From Aristolochia californica (taxonomy: Eukaryota > Streptophyta > Magnoliopsida > Piperales > Aristolochiaceae): 64,000 bases of DNA. The stretch is taken from positions 253,001 to 317,000 of the forward strand of contig JARWKL010000016.1 in NCBI GenBank assembly GCA_029961685.1. Direction: 5' to 3'. Both the position numbers and the translations under genes were made by a program. Under the pieces are notes generated by a model. That model made no database searches and had not been told where the DNA came from. It worked only from the letters and a program-made list of their open reading frames with translations. Of the stretch, positions 23,506 to 34,497 are shown in pieces; position 1 is the first letter of the stretch, and every line of letters starts with the position of its first letter.

Positions 23506-23863
23506 TTCTCATATGCGGGTCCACTTGGTATATCAGATTCTACAAGTTGAGTTACATGGGTTATACAACGGGCTGAAACTTTTCAAGCAAAAACTGAAGG
23601 GAGTCCTCTTACTTGAAGGTGATTCTAAAGTTATTATCAGCTGGTGTCATTGGGAGCTATTCGAAGATGTTTGTATTTTAACTTCTGAAATGCAGTGTAA
23701 GTGGAATCATATTCCCAGATCGGCAAATCATTTAGCCGACGCTCAAGCAAAAAAGGGTGTTTCCCTCCAACATCTTGTTGTGGAGGAAAGCCTTTCTAGA
23801 TAGGTATTGTATTTTCTCTCTTCTCATTAATATATTCACACATTTTCCTCAAAAAAAAAAAAA
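23506..23863 (+). mobile_element. Very short LINE insertion (RNase H end plus poly(A))
   Basis: This 358-bp + strand insertion starts within RNase H (SYAGPLGISDST) and includes ELHGLYNGLKLFKQK and LLEGDSKVIISW. It ends RSANHLADAQAKKGVSLQ, a stop at 23801-23803, a 3' UTR and about 14 A. It sits inside the RT of L1h. The duplicated target is at most about 5 bp (aatat). Confidence 0.85.
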
Positions 23864-25934
23864 AATATGAGAGATTTCTTCTAAAGTACCTTCACCAAAG
23901 AGAGTGGTGTCATCAGCATATTGAAGAAGGGAAATATCTTGATTGGGATCATTTGAGATGGAGCTTAGCCATTTGGAATTTTTTGCCAGACGGACCATGG
24001 AAGCCAGGTGTTCTGCAATGAGAGTAAAGAGGAACGGAGACAAGGGGTCCCCTTGCCGAATACCTCTTGTGGCGTTAAAATAACTGCAGGGTTTTCCATT
24101 CACAAGAACGGAGTATGACACATTGGAGATGCAGCTCCTCATCCAAAATTTCTAGCGTGTACCAAAACCCATTTTATGAAAAAGCTAATCAATTAGTTTC
24201 CAATTCACACGATCAAAAGCTTTTTCAAAATCGAGTTTCAGGACAAATCTGGGCATTTTGGATTTTTTGAAGGAGTCCAAAAGTTCATGTGCAGTCATGG
24301 CTGAATCAAGGATATTTCGGCAATAGATAAAAGCACACTAACTAGGGCTGATATTTTGGGAAGAAAAGATTTGAGTCGATTGGCAAGAATTCGACCAATG
24401 ATTTTGTAAAAACTTGTGGTGAGGTTGATAAGTCGGAAGTCTTGAGGCAAGGTAGAGTTTGTTTTTTTCGGAATAAGCGCAATGAAAGAAGCACCCATAG
24501 CTTTGTGAGTGATGCCGACTTGATGAAAATTTTGAACAAAAGCAAATACATAATTTTTTACATCCTCCCAAAATTTGTGATAGAACTCACCGTTGAAGCC
24601 ATCAGGACTAGGAGCTTTATCATTCGGAAGGCCAAGAGAGGCAAGTTCGAATTCCTCAGTACTGAATGGTCTTTCCAAGAAGTCTGCATCCGAAGAGGAA
24701 ATATGCTTATAATCAAGTTGGTAGAGCGTAGGACGGTAGCGTTCCTCTGAATAAAGATCTGTGAAGAACTTCATAAGAAAGTTAGCAATGGAGGGGCTAT
24801 CCATGATCACCTGATCCCCATGACAGAGAGATGTGATATAGTTAACCCTCCTCCTGGCAGAGGCAATAGCATGGAAATTTTTTGTATTTCCATCCCCCTC
24901 GGCCAGCCAATGAAATCTGGCTCGTTGTTTCTAGTACAAGGTATCATTTCGAAGAAGATTTGATAAATCGATATTTAAATTGTTTCTGAGAAATAGATCA
25001 GGGGAAGAAAGGGACCTTTGCTCTTTGAGGAGATCCAACTCAGATAAGCGGCGGCAGATCAAATTTTTTCGAGAAACAGCAGCAACACGCTGATTGAGAG
25101 GCCATTGGCAGATCTTCACCTTCAAAGCTTTGAGTTTCAGGGGGGGCGCCCAACCCGGGTTAGGGTGTTGAGAGAGTTTTTGCCACCATCTAGCAAGATT
25201 GGATATGAAGGATTTAGAAACGATCCACGAGTTCTCAAATTGAAACGGAGATCAGCCCCAAGCAGGGGGATGAGTGTTGATTTGGATCGGCCAATGATCA
25301 GAATCAATTTTATTGAGGACTTGGCCAGTGGTGTTGGAAAAATTTTGGAGCCACTCATTGTTGCCAAGGAAACGATCAAGTTTGGAGAGGACAGGGGGGT
25401 TTTGGCTATTTGACCATGTGAATTTTTTTTCAGAGAGAGGTATTTTGGAGAGTTCAAGACTACTAACGAGATCCGAGAAGGCTCGCATAGTGGAGGTGGT
25501 TCTAATGGCAGGAGGGCATTTTTCAGAACATTGAAGGATGGCATTAAAATCCCCAACCAGGAGCCAGGGTAGGTCCCAGAGTTGGACGAAGAGAAGGATT
25601 TCTTCCCGAAAGGAGGTGCGACTACTGTAACGGTTTGGTCCATAGATGCCAGTTAGGGCCCAAGAAGTCCCCAAGGAGCGGTCACGAAAACATATACCAA
25701 TAGAGAAAAGACCAGGATGGGAGAGATTAGCTTCAACAGAATTTGGGTTCCAGAGGACAAGAATACCTCCAGAATGCCCAATTGCATCAACTTTTGCCCA
25801 TTCAGGATTAGAATCATACCATAGTTCCCAAGCAACAGAATTATCAAAAGATTGTAGTTTGGTTTCAACCAATATTACAATGTTTGGCTTACATTCAAAA
25901 AGGGCCGCCTTGATGATTGCACGTTTCGAGCGTT
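23864..25934 (-). mobile_element. LINE L1h, 5' half (endonuclease and RT N-term)
   Basis: On the minus strand, the endonuclease reads from about 25934 (RSKRAIIKAALFE) through 25872-25252 (VETKLQSFD, GIYGPNRYS, VGDFNAIL, SDHWPIQINT). A stop and the RT follow: 25125-24931, 24810-24295 with SPDGFNGEF, then 24142-23870 with RGIRQGDPLSPF and catalytic YADD at 23909-23920. The 5' end is truncated just inside ORF2. It abuts DCL3 intron sequence containing an LTR-like TATA box. Confidence 0.85.
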
Positions 25935-26324
25935 TAATTTGATCGTTTAATTTGACTCAGATTCTCTATTATAAATAGAACCTAGTGTACTCAATCCCCT
26001 GTAAACAACAAGTATGCCTTTAATATCTATGGTTGCAATTAATCATTCTTACAAGGGTAATTTTAGAAACTACCGCTAACAATATGTAATTTTATTGATT
26101 GGTAATGATTTTTAAGTTAAAGCATCATTGGAACAATTTCTCCTTGTGCTTTTATGTGTTTGTGTCTTTTTTATTAGCTTGCATCTTTCTAGTAACTTTG
26201 TAAGAAAGTAGTTAAAGCTATCTCTCCAACTCCTCTTTCCTCCAAACCCCCACCAAAATCATGTGTTGTTGTATTTCTTTGTTATATTTTACAAAATGAT
26301 TTGCCTTTGATCATCTATGTATAG
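25935..26324 (+). other. Intron end before first visible DCL3 exon, with LTR-like relic
   Basis: This stretch contains TATAAATA at 25970-25977, in a context (ctctattataaata) nearly identical to the copia LTR at 55354. It also has a 13-bp near-perfect direct repeat (cgtttaatttga) at 25931 and 25944. The rest is AT-rich intron ending in the acceptor ctatgtatag just before 26325. Confidence 0.45.
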
Positions 26325-26459
26325 GTAATGGTGATGACTCCTCAGATACTCTTGGATAGCTTGAGGAATGCTTTCTTGACTCTTGATAGGGTATGTCTGA
26401 TGATTTTTGATGAGTGTCATCGAGCCAGTGGAAATCACCCATACACGAGAATCATGAAG
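26325..26459 (+). CDS. DCL3: DCL3 exon: DECH-box (helicase motif II)
   Basis: This 45-codon exon in phase 0 encodes VMVMTPQILLD and FDECHRASGNHPYTRIMK, the Walker B (DECH) motif that coordinates Mg-ATP in Dicer helicases. The donor is gtatgt. It is the first DCL3 exon visible. The motif I exon expected upstream is not found anywhere in 1-26324. Confidence 0.93.
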
Positions 26460-29400
26460 GTATGTAAAAGTAGCATTTATAGAGCACACATACATGGAAC
26501 TGATGCAGAACCAACTACACTATAGATGTTTATAGACTTTCTTTTGATAGAAGTCAAAGTAGTTGTTGGAGGGTAGTAAACCCTTTGTGTTATGCGCTCA
26601 AATTGGTTGCTTATGTGTGTGGTGCATCAATAGTTTGATAATGGTTTTGGTGTGAAAACATCTTCTTTTTTACTGTGGTTTGTTATTTTGAGATGGACCG
26701 CACCCTACTTCATTGTGGTGTCTTAGGAGATCCTTATATAGGTCTGTCAGTTTGTTTTCTATTTGCTAGGCTAGTTTATTGTGTTGGCTGGAAGATGAGG
26801 AGTGTTGGAGGATATACAACCTCAATGTCAAGAGCTCAAGTGGCAACGATCTATGTCTGCATACGGCTGAAGCTTATTACTTGGTTTAGGCTTGGAAAGA
26901 TCATTTGCTTGTTAGTTGAGATTGTTAGAAAAATGTAGTCCAAAGGTCATTTTCGGTGTTGTCTTTGAAGGGTAGTTTAATATTTAGATCCCTTCCCCTT
27001 AGGGTGATATATGTGTCCTTGTGTTATAGTTTCTCTTATTTGTTATGAATTATACTATTTTATGTACTTTAGAAAGAGAGGAGCATTTATGTTATTTTCT
27101 TCTGAAGCAATGATAAAGGGGATAAGGGTTGCACACTGCTCCTAATAATGCTGCTTGAATTCTTGTGCGCTTGATTTTCCTGCTTCTGTATTCTCCCTCT
27201 AATTTTCTTTGCAATTCCACCTCATAATCTTGCAAGTTGACATGGTATATGAGGAAGACATCTGTTCTATTGGGCCTAGTTTGTGCCCCGATTAGTTTGT
27301 ACACCATTTGTGTTATTCATGTCTTAGCTTCGTTGACCACTCCATAGATTATTATTAGAAAATGTCATGTGGCTATTAGTTGGGAAAAACCTCCTAACTA
27401 CAGCTAGTCATTTTACGAGATCCAACTTTAATAGAACCCTTACCTTTTCCTAGTAATTTTGGTTGGACCTTGATTCAACTTCAATGGTAGTTAATGCTAT
27501 CTTGTTGTCTCACAATTCTTGCAGGAATTCTATCACAATTCTGGCCATAAACCAAAAGTTTTTGGAATGACAGCTTCTCCAGTAATTAGAAAAGGTAGAT
27601 TCCTATGTTGAAGCCACTATTACTTTTTTTTGAATGAAGATGTATAAAAGGCGCTATTACTGTTTCAAAATGGTGATTTATTAATAAAATGGATGAGAGG
27701 AATGCCCTCAAACTCTAAGGGGGATAGAACCCTCTTGTTTATCGAATTTTAAAATACTTGAAGGGTACCCCCTATAAAAGGCTTGTTATATAAAAAGCAT
27801 GGATATGTAAATGTTACACCTTCTTTGACATGGATTTTGTTGGCTCCAAGGTTAACAAAAGATTTACCAGTGGTTTTTGTACCTTTGTCAGTTAGAAACT
27901 TGGTGTTTTGGAAAAGTAAGAAGCAAACTTTGGCTGCCAAAATCAAGTGTTGAGAATGAGTATCAAGCCATGGCTCCTACTGCTTGTGAGATGATGTGAG
28001 CTAAATCAGTTCTTCAAGAATTTGTTTTAAACATATCGAACTGATGCCAATGGCTTGTGACAATCATCCAACAATATATAGTGCCAATAGTCCTGTGTTC
28101 CATGAGAGAATAAACCATATTGAGGTTGATTGTTATTTCATTAGAGACACTGTTATGCGAGGATTGATATCTAATCCACATCTGAGGTCTACTACGTAGT
28201 TGGACGATTTATTTACTAAAGATTTTTTTTTAAACAATTTGATGACGTTTTTAACAAATTGGGGACGTTGGATATGTACCCTCCAACTTGAGGAGTGTGA
28301 GAAAAGCTAGGAATTTTTTTGTTATCCTTTTGGTTAGTTTATTTCATAGTTATCTTTAGAGCTTAGTCTTATTTATGTTCACCTCTTTTAGAGAGGTCAA
28401 AATTGTCTTTTTTGTGAAAGTTGTAAACCTAATCTAGCTCGACGTGGGGAGAGAGCTTCTTTTTCTCTTTCACCTTATGTAAAAGTTTTTCTTCTCCAAA
28501 CCCTGATGATTGTAAGTCATTTTCTCTATCATTTTTCTTCCTTTTCTTTTGGCAAGCTTAAGATTCTTGATGAGAATTCCAGATTGTCATTGTGGTATTT
28601 TGTACCCCATTTTGATTACATCTCAGGCTTAATGGCTTTTGTTTGGTTTATGTTCTGTCAAGGGGATTGTTAGTGGTATTGTTTTTTTTTTTTTTTTTAA
28701 ACGATGCTGATTTTTATTAAGACAAAAGCTCAAAAGAGCATATTACATAGGAGGGAATCCTTCCCATACAATGAGAGATTGCTGGGAAGTTCTGAATTTT
28801 GCCAATTTATCAACCAAAGTTGGTTGATCTAGGAATGAGATTCCAATTACAATGTGTAGAAGATACAATGTCAGCAATATTATCAGTGATTGGCTAGTGG
28901 CGCCAAGGGGGGAGGTTGTCCTTGGAACACCAACTAATAACCGTCTTCGAGTCGCCTTCAATGATTAACTTGCCATGGAGATGATCCCTAACAGCAGAGC
29001 ACTAACTTCAGCAGTATTAGAATCGGCAATGCCCACCAGACCGGCATAAGAAAGAATAGGGTCTCCATTGTGACCTTTGAACACACCACCTACTCCTGCT
29101 GGTCCAGGACATCCAATAGCACTACTATCAAAATTTAGTTTTATGCAGTCGCAAGGGGGAGGATCCCTGATAGCCATACTCGAAGCTCTGCTGGGGCCAG
29201 ACATATGAGCGCTCAAATTCCAATTTTCCCGAAGGGAAACCCCCGATAGAGTGGCAAAATCTTTTTTGTATGAAGCCAGCTCGAGATGAGGCCAACAGCA
29301 TGAGGAACCGTGTTGTCTGGGGTGCTATCTTTGGAGTTAAATCTCTGGTTATTCCGCTCGAGTCAAATACACCATGGAACATGTGCAAGACAGACCGAAA

Positions 29401-32400
29401 TAATTAACTTGCCCGGCCGAGGAAGGAGAATCCCTCGAACCATCTCAAAGGTGCCAAAGAGGTCTTGATGTAGCCCCAGTTAGAGCCTGATTTTCTGAAA
29501 GATCTTCATCCTAACTTGCCACAAAAATCCACAGTGTAAGAGGACATGCTGGACTGTCTCTTCGCACACCACAAAGGCGACAAGAAAGATCGGGGGCAGT
29601 GAAGACTCTTCTATAAAGGTTGTCTGAAGTAAGAATTTGTTCTCTGATGGCTGACCACACGAAAAATTTGATTTTGCTTGGCACTAAGAGTTTCCAAGAC
29701 AGATTCGCCTTGTGGTCATGAGTACTGTATTCTTGCTTTCTGATATGAGAGTAAGCCGAAGTGACAGTGAATCGACCATTATTACTGGGCTTCTAAATCA
29801 ATTTATCAACTGAGTGCTCCCGGATAATAGTACTGCTAAGTTTGGTAAGGAGAGAGCAAAAAGCCAACGATTCCTCATCATTTAATCCCCGACGGAACGG
29901 AAGACTCCACGAGTGATCACTCCATGAATCAGCCACAGAGCAAGAGAGGTCACTTGCCACCCTATGCAGCCTCGGGAAGTCCTTCGAGAGAGATCGGGGG
30001 CCACACCATTTGTCCGACCAGAAGAGAAGGGTCCTTCCATTGCCCCCACGTGAAATGAGGTAGCATCTCTGAATACTGGAAGGAGCTTAAAAACTGATTT
30101 CCATATTGGGGATAGGAGGTGAGCAGTGCCACCCTCTCTCCACCATGCACCCGAAAACTGGAGGTAGAATTTCACCATATTCCTCCATAAACTGTTATGC
30201 TTGTTATTGAAATTCCAAATCCATTTGAGCATTAGAGCTTTGTTCATTTCTCTTGTAGGCCGGATGCCCAATCCTCCCCTATTATGAGGCATGCAAATAT
30301 CATTCCAACTGACCAGATGGTATCTGAAGGTATCTTCTGAGCCTCTCTTGTTAGTGGTATTGTTAGTAGGATAATGTTGAAAAATCCTTCGGTCATTACT
30401 CGGGAAAGTACTTTCTAATTTCAATGAGCCATCTTGGGATGGACCTACAGAAAAAGTTATCAATCCTCAATAACTTAACAAAACTTTGGGAACTTACTAG
30501 CATTAAGGAGAGGACTATTGGTGGTTATCTCAATCACCCCTTTGAAAGAGTGGCATTTACCCTTTTGTTCCTGTATTACAAGAAACTCCTACAAGCACAA
30601 GCCTCTTTTGCATTCTCAATCCCTTCAGATGGGGAATGTAAGGGCGGGTGGTGAAAGCATAAGAGGAAGAAGTCAAAGAAATAGGATACAAGTAGGAATG
30701 ACCAACCTTTTTGTTAGTGGGAATAAACCCACCTAGGTTAAAGCTTCAAAAACTCTGCAACTATTAGTTGGGAAAAAGTCTCAGAGCTGTTTTGGCATGG
30801 AATTAGACCTAGACCCATCTCTTAACAAGGAATTAGAACTAGAGCAGGACATTTATTCTATTGGGCCTAGCTTTTACCCTGTTTATATTGTCCTTGTCTC
30901 AAACCCCTTGTTTTGGAAATATCATATGCTATTAGTTGGGAAAAAGTCTTCTAATGAAAATGGTCAAAAAGAAAATTATAAGTTATGGACACAAATGATA
31001 GGCCGATAAGGCCCAGAAAGAATATATAAAAAAAAAAAACGAAAACAAATATAATTAGTAAAGTAAAATCTATGTTGGAAAATCCATATTGACAACAAGA
31101 TGTTGGAGAGATGCCCCCCTCCCTTTACTGAAGAATCCACCACTGAGTTTCCCAAGCAATGAACATGACTCCAAGATACCTGAATTGTTGTAATTAATTC
31201 ATTAAGTTGTAGAAAATAATTATCAAATCTTCATGGTGGATCTGCCACGGTTGTGCCCTAAGTAATGACCACTAAGGAATCACCCTCAGTGATAACTGGA
31301 AGTGAAAATTTTATTTGTACAATCAAAGTCCTTGAAGTACAACCTAACTTCTGCATTAGTTGAATCAGTTTCTGTATTGGGGCCTAAGAAGGAGAGGATA
31401 TGGAGATCCCTCATGATTTCGAGTAACTCCTCCAAAAATAAAAAGTACAAAGAAGTACAAAAAATAAAATCAGCTGAAGCTGAAACAGGGATGAGGAATC
31501 CATTATTGATAGAATTTTTTGCATAGAGCTAAAATATCATACTAGGCATCCAGTATCTAAGTGGGGCTAAATCTCCCTAATACATTGATAGGTCTGATGT
31601 ACTTCTACACCAAATAGACCATAACTCTCATCTGAAGTTTCAACATTATCTGTTTTTTTTCTTTTTGATATTGTCACTTTGTGGTACTCATTTTTTGGAT
31701 ACCTTCTCATATTTGTTGGGTCTATGCTAATCCCAGGTGTGTCCACAGCCATTGATTGCGAGACGCAATTAAGTGAACTGGAAAGTATCTTGAATTCTAA
31801 GGTCAATGATATACCCATCCCCTTTTTTTGTCTGTGTGTGTGGGTAAGAGAAGTAGAATGAGTAACAATTGTTTCTTATAGGCCAGTTTTATTACGAACT
31901 GCCACTGAGATAAAATTCTCATGCTTCTGTTTCTTTTAATGGTTCATCTGGTTCAAGTGACTCGACTTGCTCTTAACTTATTATTTCATCTCTGTTTTAG
32001 ATATGTTTGGCAGAAGATCGAACTGAAATTGAAGAATGTGCACCCTCAGCTCAGGAAATTAATTGGTATTATGATCCTATGGTCTTTCATCATGAGGAAT
32101 TGAAGAAGAAATTAGAATGTTTATGGCAAAAGGTTCCAGATCTCTTTTTTATCTTTTAGGGAAGATTTCCACTTATTTGTAATGTATTTGAATTTGAGGC
32201 AAGATCATTTCTCATTTAGTCCTTCTTTTAAAACAGTTTGATGCTTTAGTTGTTCATTTGCAAGGATCGCCAACATATCAATTCAAAGATACAGTTGAGA
32301 GCTTGAAGGCATTAAGAAGGGATTTGGAAAATTACCATGCAAAAATTTTATACTGTTTGGATAATCTTGGTCTTACATGTGCCTATGAGGTATGACCGTT

Positions 32401-34454
32401 TGTTATTATTTGTTTCTAAATTAGTGTTTGCTTTATTTCATTGAATAATAAGGGTAATTTTGTAATACTGATCTCTTAGATGGTTTCCAGCTAAATTAGT
32501 TACTAGAATTCTTTTTTAGCAGCTGATTTCAATATAAAAAGTCACATTTTAGGAGGGTCAAATTCAGGTGGGCTGCTTCTTGGATGGTCTTGCTCCAGGA
32601 TATGAAGTTGTACACACCCAATTACTTGCTGATCATGATTTACCCACTCTCGAGAAGGCATATAATTGAGTTCTCAGAGCCAAGAATGTTGTTGTTCCTA
32701 AAGTAATAGGGTGGTTAAAGGATCAAAAGTTGTTGCTCTTAACCTCAAGTCTGCCCCTACTCAAGCTAAAGCATTTAGAGGACGAGGGGGAAGTAGTGGA
32801 GGTAGGGGCATAGTCGAAACTATTGTGGACATGGCCGAGGCTATGGAGAGTGGAAGTGTAATCTGGGAGACCTAGCTGTATGTAGTAAGGGCATTTTGGA
32901 CATTTCACTCCTATCAATTTACCCCTCTAGGACGAGGAAAATTGTTTTGAATTACTTAGTAGTTGGTTAAATTTAAAGTTTTTATGTCTTGTAATTAAGA
33001 GTTATGGATAGATTAGTATAGAGGGGTTAGGGGTGAGCATTGGGTCGGGTTTCACACGAAATCTGACCCGACCTGACCTAGCCAGTTTAGGAAGGTGTAT
33101 CCCCATAACTATCTCAAAGGTGCCAAAAAGGTCTTGATGTAGCCCCATTTGAAGACCAATCTTCTGAAATATCTTCATCCAGACTTGCTATGAAAAGTTG
33201 CAATGTAAGAGAACATGTTGGACTGTCTCATCACACACACCACAAAAGGGAGTAAGAGCAATCGAGGGCGGTGTAACTTCTTTTATGGAGGTTTTCAAAA
33301 ATGAGGATTTATTCCCTGATGGTCGTCCACATGAAGGATTTGATTTTATTAATCACTAAGAGCTTCCATGCCAGGTTTGCCTTGTGCTCATGCATGTTGT
33401 AATCTTGTTTCTAATGTGAGAGTAAGCGGATGTAACTGTGAATCGGCCATTAATGTTGGGCTTCCATGTCCGTTTATCAACTGCATGCTCACGAATAGTA
33501 GTGTTGCTGAGTCTGGAGAGGAGAGCAAAAAATAGTAGTTTCCTCATCATTTAATCCCCGGCGAAACGTAAGACTCCATGAGTGAACTCTCCAAGAATCA
33601 GCCACTGAGCAAGAGAGGTCCCTCAACAGTATTAGAATTGGCAATGCCCACTAGACCAGCATAAGAAAGAATAGGGTCTCCATTGTGACCTCTGAGCACA
33701 CCAACTGCTCCTGCTGGTCCAGGACATCCAATAGTACTACCATCAAAATTCAGTTTTATGCAGTCTCAAGGGGAAGGATCCTAGATAGCCATACTCGGAG
33801 CTCTGCTGGGGCCAGACATATGAGCGATCAAATTCCAATTTTCCCGAAGAGAAACCCCCGATAGAGTGGCAAAATCCTTCTTTGTATGAAGCCAACTTGA
33901 GATGAGGCCGACGACATGAGAATCCGTGTTGTCTGGGGTGCTAGATTTGGAGTTGAATCTCCGGTTATTCCGCTTGAGCCAAATGCACCATGGAACATGC
34001 GCAAGACAGGCCGAAAGAATTAACTTGCCCAACCGAAGAAGGAGAATCCCTCGAACCATCTCAAAGGTGCCAAAGAGGTCTTGTTGTAGCCCCAATTGGA
34101 GCCCGATTTTCTGAAAGATCTTCATCCAGACTCGCCACGAAAATCTAGAGTGTAAGAGGACATGCTGGACTCTTTCTTCGCACTCACCCCAAAGGGGACA
34201 AGAAAGATTGGAGGCAGTGAAACCTCTTCTATGAAGGTTGTCTGAAGTAAAAATTTGTTCTCTGATGGCTGACCACACGAAAAATTTGATTTTGCTTGCC
34301 GCTGAGAGTTTCCAAGTCAGATTTGCCTTGTGCTCATGAGTATTGTAGTCTTGCTTTCTGATATGAGAGTAAGCCGAAGTGACAGTGAATCGGCCATGTA
34401 AGAAAGTAAAATAGAAGAGAAATTGAAGAGAAAAGAGAAGAAAAAGACTCATTT

Positions 34455-34497
<43 letters not shown>

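Noticed and set aside
26675..26938. Open frame of 87 codons in a DCL3 intron (LLHCGVLGDPYIG)
   Set aside because: A faint likeness to the LINE zf-RVT 'HLLLHC' block, but no second block follows and composition is intron-like.
27092..27307. Minus-strand frame of 71 codons
   Set aside because: No recognisable domain, lies fully in an intron, probably a shadow in an LTR relic.
33030..33085. GGGTGAGCATTGGGTCGGG region as a DNA transposon end
   Set aside because: Resembles a motif common in plant repeats, but no partner terminal repeat or TSD could be found nearby.
34456..34492. A-run as poly(A) tail of a processed pseudogene
   Set aside because: No gene-derived sequence precedes the run; only eight bases lie between it and the left 17-bp repeat.
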